NCBI GenBank assembly: GCA_947561395.2 | Contig: OX387193.1 | Coordinates: 3,038,001-3,102,000 of the forward strand | From: Buxus sempervirens | Lineage: Eukaryota > Streptophyta > Magnoliopsida > Buxales > Buxaceae | Length of the DNA stretch: 64,000 nt | Reading direction: 5' to 3' | In this document: positions 36,127 to 45,409 of the stretch, piece by piece | Position numbering within the stretch: position 1 is the first letter of the stretch | Layout of the letters: the number at the start of each line of letters is the position of its first letter | Translations under genes and position numbers: made by a program | The notes under the pieces: generated by a model | Seen by the model: the letters and a program-made list of their open reading frames with translations, nothing else | Databases searched by the model: none | What the model was told of the DNA's origin: nothing

Positions 36127-36900
36127 AAAATTCGATGGCGAGCGAATTTTGCCATCGAATACTTCTCCTGTATGTGGGTCCAAAAACCCCCCTCTTTTTT
36201 TACTTCTTGTATTTTCGATGATTCAAGACATGTAATATACTTTCGTAATACATAATAAATATGTTTTCTCCACCAAAAAAAAATCAAAACCCTAAATCAA
36301 TGTGGCCAAAAACAAGCAAAATTAAATCAAATTTTGAAAAAAAAATAAAAGCATACAGAGAATAGAGTAGAGAGCCGTCAGATAGGAGCGAAAGACGTGA
36401 AACGTAATCACGGAGATTATCATCTGAACTATGCATTTAGCTGTTCATCACTCGACTCTCAATCACAGATCCATAAAAAATAAACAAAAAAAAATAGCCC
36501 TAAAGAGAAAAACTCAACAATAGCTTAATCCATCAAAAGGAAACAAAAATTAGAAAATAAAAACAAAAATAAAAGTAAAAAGCCTCAGAAGGAAGGCAGT
36601 AGTGGTATGAATGTAATCATCCATTATTCATTCTATGTTAAAAATACCATTCTTTCATCATCGACTACTTTCACGATCTAAGCAAGCCCCAAGACCCTAA
36701 ACAATCAATCAAGAACAAAAATAAAAAACATAAAAACAGAAATCGATATAAGATATTGACAAAAGAAGATGGCCTCATAGAGAAGATTAGTTCGTCAACA
36801 CAGATTGTTTCAGACATATGCTTGTCTTAATTTAATTGTTTAATCATCGGCCATCTTTGAATCCAAGCTAACGAGAAACATGTTTAATCATCGGCCATCT

Positions 36901-38092
36901 TTGATGCCCTCTGGGTCTGAGAGTATATGGTGCCCCAAAAAAACAAGAGTTTTTGTTCCTATCACTCGCTCTACTAACCGTGAAAATCTTGGCGACCAAC
37001 AAAATGCTGATTCCGTTTACAAAAAAGTGGCAGCAAATCGAATTGTGGGAATAAAGAGTGTGTGTGTGTGTGTTTATGGGTGTTTCTCTGTGTGACTGTG
37101 ATGCCCTTTGAATCTGAGTTTGTGCCCAATTGCTCAGTTAACTAACCACTAAAACCCTGCAACCAATACAATGCTGATTCTGTTTACAATGCGAGCGAGC
37201 GTCTCTGCGTGAGTGTGATGCCCACCACCGGCGGAATTTCCAAAAGCTACAACAAGAAACTTTACAGTTTACCCTAGGGTTTTATCTGTCGACACTTTAG
37301 AAAGCGAGAAAACAGATCTTTACATTGAAATTTCACCCCCTCTACAAAACTCCCCTCAATGCATATTAGATCAGAAGAAATTACCATTGACAATACTCCA
37401 TGCAATGTAGGTTTTAACTGTCTTGCAATTACGGAAAATTGAACATATACGCATAACAAACTACGAGAAACAGAGAGATATAATCACAGACCTAGAGAAA
37501 TTCGAGAACAAACCTCGCAAGTTCTCCTTTCCGTCGGCCTTTGACTCCACTGCTGAATCTTCTTTATCTTTCTCTGGCTTGCCTTCCTTCGACGAAGACG
37601 CCACAGTTTTCTTCGGCACTTCCTCCTTTTTCACTTCTTTCGCCGTATCAGAAGCCCGAGCCTCCGCCTCCTTCGGACGCTTTTTCTTTCTCTCCTCTTC
37701 GTCTCTGTCCCTTATCTCCTGAACCCTGGCCAGTACCTCTTTCTTGGCAGCCGCCTCGTCCTTGAAGAAATCGGATTCACGGTGAATAAATTCAACACGG
37801 CCTTCAAAAACGCTCCTGGGTTTTGAGGATCAAAGGCGGCTGTGAAGTTTTTCGAAGAGGAAGAAGATGAAGGAGCGTTTTTCTGCTGATGCTGGTGGTC
37901 TTCATCTTGTATGTCTGAGATAATTGCCATCGCGGAGAATAGTAGAGGCTTTCTGTACTTCGATTTCTGAGAGTAACGGAGCTTTGTAGATCTTATAAAG
38001 CGCTTCGGTGCAGAGGAAGTCCGAATCTTCCAGAGACCCCAACCGAGTTAGGAAGTCGAATAGCAAGAGACTTCCATAGCTTCATAAGGGAC
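36901..38092. repeat. Third, truncated copy of segment E
   Basis: Same 1,192-bp E segment as 2761-3952 and 17718-18909. It stops at TTCATAAGGGAC, after which units 1 and 2 continue GAAACTGG but this copy continues ACCCTCCTC into unrelated flank. This is the right border of the tandem array. Confidence 0.95.
37514..37930 (-). pseudogene. Orphan, frameshifted exon 1 of the NudC gene, copy 3
   Basis: The ATG at 37930 and donor at 37514 are kept, but one A is missing from the AAA run near 37794. The frame changes after FLKAV and ends at a stop 72 codons from the start. Several bases match copy 1 where copy 2 differs, and others match copy 2. The TATA-like box is intact. The flank beyond 38092 may be the original upstream region of the NudC gene (inference). 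Confidence 0.88.
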
Positions 38093-38267
38093 ACCCTCCT
38101 CTTACTCCTCTTCACAAACCCTACAGATCTATAAAAACGACGCCATGACGCCAACAGAAGCGCTACTACAACACCAACCCGAAGAAGCCCTGGACAACAG
38201 AGACGAAACCCTAAACCCTACAATATTACTGTCACAATGCTTACGCTTTTACCTTTCTCCGTTATAA
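38093..38267 (+). promoter_or_regulatory. Telo-box-containing flank with a 40-codon ORF
   Basis: AAACCCTAAACCCTA (38206-38220) is a double telo-box, common near plant translation and housekeeping genes. A short frame from ATG 38145 (MTPTEALLQHQPEEALDN, stop at 38265) has no recognised relative. The segment lies 160-340 bp upstream of the copy-3 NudC ATG and could be the ancestral NudC promoter side or the start of a rightward transcript. Both readings are inference. Confidence 0.35.
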
Positions 38268-38337
38268 AATGACGAAAAACTAACCATTCCTATATTATTA
38301 TAGTTATAAATTATCTGGAGAGCAGCTTTTAACTGCA

Positions 38338-38410
38338 GGGGGTGTAGCTCATATGGTAGAGCGCTCGCTTCGCATGCGAGAGGCACGGGGTTCGATTCCC
38401 CGCACCTCCA
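38338..38410 (+). tRNA. tRNA-Ala (anticodon CGC)
   Basis: The 73-nt cloverleaf is complete. The acceptor stem GGGGGTG/CACCTCC contains the G3:U70 pair that identifies alanine tRNAs. The anticodon stem CTCGC/GCGAG closes the loop TTCGCAT (anticodon CGC), and the T arm is CGGGG-TTCGATT-CCCCG. The discriminator base is A and there is no intron. The D-arm region TAGCTCATATGGTAGAGCG supplies the A box and GGTTCGATTCC the B box for RNA polymerase III. Confidence 0.97.
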
Positions 38411-38419
38411 GAAACGCAC

Positions 38420-38424
38420 TTTTT
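38420..38424 (+). terminator. RNA polymerase III terminator of the tRNA gene
   Basis: A run of five T residues starts 10 nt after the tRNA 3' end, the usual position and form of a pol III stop. Confidence 0.85.
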
Positions 38425-38489
38425 ACCTAGAAATTGAAACCTTCCTCTTACTGGTTTTTATTTTTCGTCATTTTATAACGGAGAAAGGT

Positions 38490-39740
38490 CCTTCTTCCTA
38501 CTCATTTTTTTGTAGTTTTTTATTTTAAATTTTTGAATTCCTCAAGAATGGTTAGTTTCTATTTTTCATTATTTTATAACAAAGAAAGGTCCTTCTCAAC
38601 AGCGGTCAGTTTCTATTCGTGAGTCATCAAAGAATTTCATACTTTCCCTTAGGGGCAGTGTTTAGAACTTTGGATTTGAAAAAAAAAGAAAAGAAAATTC
38701 TAAAATTTTCTTTTTTCTTGTTTGGTTTAAATGAAGGAAAATGAGATTTTCTCTCTCTATTTCTCTTCAATGTAAAAAAATTTCTTTCCAAAAAGGTAAA
38801 AATTTTGAAGGATAAGAAAATTCACCATCACTTATCACTATTTACACCACCACCTACCCCATCACTAGTACCATCCACCACCACCACAACTTACCAACAA
38901 CAATCACCACTACCCATGCACCATCGCTTGCCACCACCACCCATCACCACCACCACCCACCACCGCCCACCAGTAGCTGCCACCACCACCATAATCGTCG
39001 CCGTCACTGCCACCCCCACCAACCTTACCGACACCCGCCCAACACCCCAACCCATCATCTTATTAAAATATATTTTTCTTTTCTTCCTATTTCTCATCTC
39101 ATTCAAACATCGAAAAAGAAAAGAAAATCGGTATTTTTCTTTTCTTTTCTCTTCTTTTGATATCCTTTTAAGTTTTCTTTTCTTTTCTTCTCAAATCTAA
39201 GGCTCCAAACACAGCCTTAAGGCCTTTCTTCTCAAACCTTCTTCCTATTCATTTTTCTATAGTTTTTTATTTTAAAATTTTGAATTCCTCAAGAATGGTT
39301 ATTTTCCATTTTTCCTTATTTTATAAAGAAGAAAGGTCCTTCTTCTCAACAACGGTTAGTTTCTATTCCTTCCGTCAATCGTCAAAGAATTCCATACTTA
39401 ATGTTATTTTTTTTCAAAAACTCACTTTCCCTTCTGTCTTTGCCAGTATTCCATCTCTTCTTGATAGCGATTATTTTTCAAAAACTCACTTTCCCTTAAG
39501 GTCCTTCTTCTCAAACCTTCTTCCTACTCATTTTTCTATAGTTTTTTTTTAATTTTAAAATTTTGAATTCAAATGGTTAGTTTCTATTTTTCGTTATTTT
39601 ATAACGAAGAAGATCCTTCTTCTCAACAACGTCAGTTTCTATTCCTTCCATCAGTCGTCAAAGAATTTCATACTTAATGTAATTTTTTTCAAAAACTCAA
39701 TTTCCCTTCTCTCTTTGCCAGTATTCCATCTCTTCTTGAT
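38490..39740. repeat. Degenerate tandem repeat, about three ~280-bp copies
   Basis: The landmarks CTTCTTCCTACTCATTTTT, GAATTCCTCAAGAATGGTTA, TATTTTATAA(C/A)(G/A)AAGAAAGGTCC and GTCGTCAAAGAATTTCATAC recur in the same order in copies starting near 38490, 39230 and 39520. The first copy is interrupted by a MITE. No coding potential. Confidence 0.75.
38652..39216. mobile_element. Tourist-like (PIF/Harbinger) MITE
   Basis: The 565-bp insertion is flanked by TTA at 38649-38651 and 39217-39219. The ends form imperfect inverted repeats (GGGGCAGTGTTTAGAACTTT at the left; the right end read inverted is GGCTGTGTTTGGAGCCTTAG), typical of Tourist elements. The other tandem copies show the uninterrupted site CTTTCCCTTAAGG. 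The middle is CCA-rich (38,820-39,060) and gives a spurious open frame. No transposase. Confidence 0.8.
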
Positions 39741-41472
39741 AGCAATTTGAAGAAAAAACGAGGAAAAAAACCATGATATTTCGGTTACTTCTATACTAAT
39801 TTTATAGAACGGGCTTGGACGCAAAAAGGGCCCAAGATATAAAAGACCTATGCGGGAACTTGGATGATTATATTTGTTTCTTTACTATTATTATTTTTTG
39901 CTATTCTGCCATTTATAAATGAATAAATGTAACTTTTTGCATAAAATATGTATATAAAAATTACTTGAATTAAGATTTAGAACCCAACAAGGGATTGAAA
40001 TCATCTACTGAACCAAAGTGTGATTGCCATCTAGGCAATCGGTGAAACAAATGAATGAGCCAAATCATTCATTTATTGCAGGTTTGTAGTCACCTAGTAG
40101 GGGTGCTCATTGGGCGGGCTTGGGTGGGTTTGGGCCCCGGCAGAGGTTATACGTAAGCTATATGGTCTTTGTCCAACTAGAAGATCGGGCCTTAGGGGCA
40201 ATGCTTCATCCACATTTCATTAAAATCACCTGTTATTGTTAAAAAATTGCAACCTCACAGGTATAACTTTGAGTAATCCCAATTCTTTATCAACCTCACA
40301 GATATATTTATATAGGAACAAGATATATATTATTTAAAAAATGTTACTAAAGAAATAGTAGATAAAGATATTGCAACAAGATATATGTTATTTAAAAAAA
40401 TGTCCTATTAAAATAAATAGGAAACAACAACTAAGAAGATATAGGAATTCAATTACTAAAACTAAGAATTATTTAAACACAGTAAAATATATTTAAATTA
40501 TTTAATAAAACGTTATTAAAGGAAAATATATGTTCCTGTATGTGCTTAGCACGGGTAAATCAACTAGTTACATACGAGTTACATAGAGTTCAAGAGACCT
40601 CCACTGCGTCCTTGCTTACAGAGAGCCACAAAATCAATTGGGAAGAGGCATTGGAAAATATATAGAATATAAAATGTGATTAAATTAGAATTAGAGGTCT
40701 ATTGATAAAAAAATAAAAAATATTAAATGTCTAACTTAGCTATTTACGTAGAACATATATATATATAATCTTTGGTAGGTTATTGAGGTCTGTTGATCAT
40801 CTATATGTTAGTTAAGTGTTCTTTTCTATGTGCATATATAAGCACAATCATTCTTCCAATGGACCCACCGTGGTTTTACCACAAGAGCCACGTCATGCAT
40901 GGTAGTGGATGCGAATTGAGGACTTAAAAGTCAAATAGCATTTTTTACAGTTAATTCAATTATGCTTGCTTCAGAGCTTACCCTACAGAGTTAATTTTGT
41001 ATACCTATTGTGATTTTTGTATTTTCCTGTTGATATAAGGAGGTGCTGGGGCAGTTATTTTGTTTATTTTTCCAGATCTAGTATTTTTTATGGTTTAAAA
41101 CCATCTTGATTTAGCATACTAGATGGGATAGTTTCCTTTTTTTCCCTTGACATTTCATTCCTATACAAATTTCAGTTGACATGTTTGAAAAAAATAAGTG
41201 CGTCTTTCTGTATTTTCTTTATGCCCATGCATTTAGCATTAAATGGGCATCACTCTAAAGAAAAAGGTAGAGAGGGAGCGGTAGTACTGTTAGTAGGGTA
41301 AGATATATATTTCTTGTATCTGTCCATGTACATTGCTTCCTAGAAGATAGATTGTGCAGAGGTGATAATTCCCACATTTTCTTTTCGGCTTTCAGTTCAT
41401 ACAAAGGCAATATCTTCCCAATATTCATCAGCATTAAAGCCTGTGGATCATAATGGGCCCGTGTAATTGCAG
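39741..41472. other. Intergenic AT-rich DNA, no gene seen
   Basis: No coding region is supported. A G-rich patch (GGGCGGGCTTGGGTGGGTTT, about 40114-40133) resembles the GGGTT element at 8344. The rest is AT-rich with short repeats such as AACAAGATATATNTTATTTAAAAAA at about 40318 and 40376. Confidence 0.5.
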
Positions 41473-41870
41473 AGGATGAAATGCGACAAGAGGGACCTGA
41501 CAAAGTGGGATCTATCATTGGGAGTTCAAAGGTTGTGTAGGATTATTCTATCAACCCTACTGATGATGTTATATTGTGAATTCCATCAGGAATTTGTATC
41601 TCTCTTGTACAGTTGTACTTAGCGGTTTTTGTTATAGCAAAACTGCAAACTTACCTTTATTGGCCCATACAGAAATTTACCATACCTGGTACCGGAATGG
41701 AGCAACCAAGATTCAAGAGTAACATCTTGTCATTGTAATCTCTGCAGAAACTCCAAGATAATCTAGAAAAGCTGGGACTAAAGATTAAACAGCGGAGGAG
41801 AATATGAAATTTCTGAAGATTCAGACAAACAAGTTAGATGAGTCAATTCTTTCATTGATTGATTCTTTCA
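41473..41870 (+). pseudogene. Two-exon fragment resembling DMS3 N-terminal coiled coil
   Basis: Exon-like block 1 (41473-41531, acceptor TTGCAG, donor AAAG|GTTGTG) reads EDEMRQEGPDKVGSIIGSSK. Block 2 starts at 41748 after TCTGCAG and reads KLQDNLEKLGLKIKQ, then needs a one-base shift to continue ENMKFLKIQTNKLDESIL. This resembles the coiled-coil start of DMS3, an SMC-hinge protein of RNA-directed DNA methylation (a LExxLxxxGxKIKQHEDNxKFLK pattern). The shift and a stop soon after DESIL mean it cannot encode the full protein, and no hinge domain follows. A fragment of a related family member is equally possible. Confidence 0.5.
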
Positions 41871-41991
41871 ATTGAAATACAAAAGGATCAGCTCCCGTAG
41901 TCCGGAAAAACATCACAATTTGCAATTGATTTCTTTCAATGGTGAAGGCACGGGGTCATGACTGTATGATTGTGTCTTCGGCTTGACCACC

Positions 41992-44382
41992 TCACTGAAT
42001 TGTAACCACTATCGTTGCTTCTCCATCTGTATCCTCCTGTTTGAAGTGAACACAAGAAAGGAAAGTTATGATTCGATCGTTTTAGATTTGTAATAATGTT
42101 CCCCAAGTATCATTATATTGCGTATTTGTTTGCAAGCATTCGATTCATGTGTTTGTTTGTGTATGTGTGTATAAATAAATGCTGCAGATCTAAACATATA
42201 TGGCTACAAGTGGAGAGATATCATTCAGTAATGATTTCATGAACACAATACTAATTCCTGCAAACGTTGTACGCACACAGGAAAAACATTTCTGAATATG
42301 TATGTATCATAGTTTCAATCGTGCTTACCTTTTTCCTCACAATCTTCTCTTGAGAGGTAAAGCTTCCATATGAAAGGGAGTCCATGGCAGGTGAATCCTG
42401 AAAGGAAGTGGCCCTGCGCCTTGAGTTGCTATCTTCACCTTTAATCATCTTTAGCTTTGCGACATAGCTCTTCGGATATTTACGGTACCCTCCCAAATCT
42501 CTAAGCAACTCAACTGTAGGAGCCGGATTACTATGGTAGGTCTCTCTGGAAGCTGTTCGTTCACAATGACCTGAAGATGAAGGATTCGTACAATCTTTGA
42601 ACTTTTCACTGCTCTGTAATAACGCCAGAAATTCAGAAAATGGTCTAAAATTGTGATGAATGAAATCGGAAACCACGAATCCTGCAAGTACAGAAAATAC
42701 AACTAAAATAGCAGCTTCGGACATTGATTCATCTTTCAAAGCAGAATAGACAGCCTTTCCAGTGCTGGAAACATCCGAAAATGAATTTGCAAAGGCCATC
42801 ATCTTCTCTAAAATGAATTGGACTTTTGAAGAATGGGTATTTTTTGGTTTTTTTCTCTCAGGGAATAATTCTCTCTCTCTATTTTTTCTCTCTCAGTCTC
42901 AGCGTCTAATTCATCCATAATATCAGCGATTTCTCTCTCTATTTTTTCTCTCTCTATTTTTTCTCTCTCAGTCTCAGCGTCTAATTCATCCATAATATCA
43001 TCGATTTCTCTCTCTATTTTTTCTCTCTCAGTTTCAGCGAATAATTCATCCGAAACATCATCGACTTCTTTCTCTACTCCGTTCGCAGTTATGTCAGTTA
43101 TGTATTCTCTCTCCTGTAGAGTGGACAATTCGTCCATTCCATCAACGACATTACTTTCTTTCTCTACCATCCCTGTTTTCCCAATTTCTTCTTCAACAAT
43201 TCTTTTGGCCTGTTCTATCCCAACCTTATATTCCCGTTCTTTAACATTGCGAGGAGACCAAATTTTGTTTTCAGCAGGCTCCTCCCCGTCCAAATTCACT
43301 TCTGTTTCACAGGTACTGGGAAGATCACACTTCAGATTCTGATGGTCTACTAAGCCTGACATGAACTGGGTGTGAGAATGACTTAAAGACTCAAAATTTT
43401 CAGCATTCTCTATCTCCTTTGGCTTCAACATTTGAGACTTCTTCCGATCAGCAATCCCCCTTATTTTATCCATTTCACAGAGAGAAACATCTGCTTTCTC
43501 TCCACTTAATGCATCTAAAACTTGGCTCAACTCCATATCATTTGTTTTCACTGATTCCTGGAATTCATGCTCAAGTACTTCTTCCTTTTCAGTCCCCACA
43601 GATACAGCTCCTGCATTCACATCCAAACAACCTGAATTATTTTCTTTCTTTTTGTCTAACAGACTTGCACCAAGTTCAAAATTCTTTATAGCTGCTTGTA
43701 ACAGATGACATTCTTCGATGACTTGCAAAACTTTTTCAGAGCGTGGAGGTGTGGGAAAGTTCATGTAAGACATAGACAACGTAGAGAGGACAAGAGCACC
43801 AAATAGAAACAACGTAGAGATGACAAGAACACCAAATAGAAACCCAAATGTTAATATCTCATTCAAAGGCAATCGACTACTTATCTGAGATTCAGACAAG
43901 CCACACCCATCCACGCCTAAACCATTTCCTTCTCTACACAGTTCATGACTCCTACTGCGGTGCAAAGTTTGGAGACGCCTGTTTGGATTGTATTGGAGGA
44001 ACCTTGGCCTTGGGGACAGATAATTTGTCAATGGGTCATGACTTTTAGGCGACGAATCAGTATGAAAAACGTTCCTTTCTTCTTTATCAAACTCATAGGC
44101 CATAGAAGAAAATGGCGGGAACTGTGACGAGTTTCTTGGATCGATATTTGGGGTTTTCTGGCCATGGGCATGGGGGAATATCGGTCCAGAAGCTTCGTTA
44201 CTCTCGACCAAAATCTTCTTTCTTGGAGCAGCAGACTTCGAAGCTGCGCAGATAGTCGGTGACATGAAGTTCTTCGTGGCTGAATTGTTTGGGTTCGGTA
44301 ACTTTGAACCCATTTCTTGACGATAACAATAGTTATCTCTAACTTCTGCAGTGTCTTGGGACGAAAAGGGCTTTAGTTGCAT
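41992..44382 (-). CDS. Plant membrane protein with YLSPRP motif, probable frameshift
   Basis: The main frame opens at ATG 44382 (MQLKPF; an in-frame ATG 44313, MGSKLPNP, is an alternative) and shows conserved marks of an uncharacterised plant family: SPTICAASK (residues 41-49) and NYLSPRPRFLQYNPNRR (~120-136). A long hydrophobic stretch at 176-204 could be one or two membrane helices. An acidic, Glu-rich region ends in tandem DELDAETEREKIEREI repeats. This frame stops at 42808. A second frame takes over (SSKVQFILEKMMAFANSFSD..., membrane segment AAILVVFSVLAGFVVSDF, then SYGSFTSQEK) down to donor AAG|GTAAGC at 42329. A last exon 42036-41992 adds EDTDGEATIVVTIQ and a stop. The two frames meet in a (GA)n tract near 42871-42881. 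Function unknown. Confidence 0.7.
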
Positions 44383-44399
44383 GCCTAAAGCTTATAAAG

Positions 44400-44640
44400 C
44401 ATTCAAAGATTCTGGTCAGTAAAGATTGTTCAAGATCTGTAAAGAACAAAAGAGAGGGAAAGTTAACAAAAGAAATAAAAAATATGGAGAGTGGGAAGGA
44501 TTCGTACCAGACGACGAGAATTTCGGCACCAAGGAAGGTTTGTTGGAGCAGACGACGAGGGATTCTTCTGGAACCGTCGATTTGATCTTCTTCGTCCTCA
44601 ATGACGATTTCCCTTGCCGAACAAAACTAATCTATTTCTT
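44400..44640 (-). promoter_or_regulatory. 5' leader of the membrane-protein gene with a likely intron
   Basis: Upstream of the ATG on the minus strand a donor (CGTCTG|GTACGA, about 44511) and an acceptor (TTCTTTACAG|ATCTTG, about 44436) would remove a ~75-nt intron. The first exon contains an ATG at 44601 (MRTKKIKSTVPEES) whose frame, even after splicing, ends before the main ATG, so it would be an upstream ORF. Deduced from splice signals only. Confidence 0.4.
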
Positions 44641-44757
44641 TATTCTTTGATTCTTTTTATCTTTCTCAAGCAGATTCAGTTGCAGAACGAGGTACTGCAG
44701 GATACCGGAGGCAAGTGTTGTTGGATCCCTAACGTCCAACATATACACATACATGGG

Positions 44758-45015
44758 AAAGCTTCTGTTTTCGGAGATGAAATCTTCTGCAATCGTAGTA
44801 GATTAGAAAGCTTCTGTTTTTGGAGATGAAATCTTCTGCAATCGTAGCAGATTAGAAAGCTTCTGCAATAGTAGCAGATTAGAAAGCTTCTGTTTTTGGA
44901 GATGAAATTTTCGGAGATGAAATCTTCTGCAATCGTAGCAAAGCTTCTGTTTTTGGAGACGAAATGTTCGGAGATGAAATCTTCTGCAATCGTAGCAGAT
45001 TAGAAAGCTTCTGTT
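44758..45015. repeat. Minisatellite of ~50-60-bp units with AAGCTTCTG cores
   Basis: AAGCTTCTG recurs six times at about 44759, 44809, 44857, 44884, 44943 and 45006, with GGAGATGAAATCTTCTGCAA and TCGTAGCAGATTAG between. The units vary in length, with internal deletions and duplications. Confidence 0.85.
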
Positions 45016-45031
45016 GAGATGAAACCAATAG

Positions 45032-45405
45032 AAAAACCTTGGGTAAATTGGTTTTTAGTGATGCTTTATCAAACTAATTCAGATTCAATCAATCAAATCT
45101 TGTTAATTGGTTTTTAGTGATACTATTTTAAAATAATTGAAAAGCGGTGTCATTTTACTATTATTAAGAATTTCTTCCAAAAATGCCCTCAAAGACTTTG
45201 AAAACCTTTACACTCATTTTGTTATAAAAGAGGTTTGCAACTTTGTTGAGGGCATTTGTGGAAAAATCTCTTAAGGAACAGTAAAATGACACCGTTTTTC
45301 AATTCTTTTAAAAAAGTATCACTAAAAGCTAATTACAAAGATTTGGCCGACTGAATCTAAATTACTTCGATAAAACATCACTAAAAACCAATTTACTTGG
45401 TTTTT
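45032..45405. mobile_element. Foldback MITE with ~150-bp terminal inverted repeats
   Basis: The left half (AAAAACC, then GTAAATTGGTTTTTAGTGAT, to GGTGTCATTTTACT) is matched in inverted order by the right half, which ends ATCACTAAAAACCAATTTAC then GGTTTTT. Each arm holds the TTTTTAGTGAT motif twice. The centre includes TGCCCTCAAAG and its inverse CTTTGTTGAGGGCA. No coding capacity. A target-site duplication could not be fixed with certainty. Confidence 0.8.
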
Positions 45406-45409
45406 ATAA

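Larger units (their letters stand above)
31577..36280 (+). mobile_element. 5'-truncated LINE relic, unit 2 copy
   Basis: Same LINE as 12552-17097, with its target-site duplication copies ending at 31576 and spanning 36281-36297. Reverse transcriptase tail, zinc-finger segment (32280-32465), resumed zf/RNase H part (33826-34430) and terminal array are all present with the same disabling lesions. The lesions therefore predate the segmental duplication. Confidence 0.88.
17718..36900. repeat. Tandem segmental duplication, unit 2
   Basis: Second copy of E (17718-18909) and S (18910-36900), near-identical to unit 1 in order and sequence. It is longer because a 4,596-bp Copia element was inserted at 24106 and the minisatellite is about 170 bp longer. 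It lacks the 557-bp MITE. Gene-free parts (18910-20043, 22601-24100, 29220-30191, 31299-31560 and 36298-36900) match the unit-1 stretches described above, and nothing further was seen in them. Confidence 0.95.
38251..38489. repeat. 29-bp perfect inverted repeats bracketing the tRNA gene
   Basis: Positions 38251-38279 (ACCTTTCTCCGTTATAAAAT onwards) are exactly complementary in reverse to 38461-38489. The right-hand arm is one member of a module that recurs in direct orientation near 38,570, 39,320 and 39,600, so the left arm is an inverted copy of the same module. Confidence 0.85.

Noticed and set aside
38805-39200. 131-codon Thr/Pro-rich ORF
   Set aside because: It is a CCA-rich tract inside the Tourist-like MITE.
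41255-41518. 87-codon minus-strand ORF
   Set aside because: It is antisense to the DMS3-like exon at 41473-41531 and has no recognisable motif.
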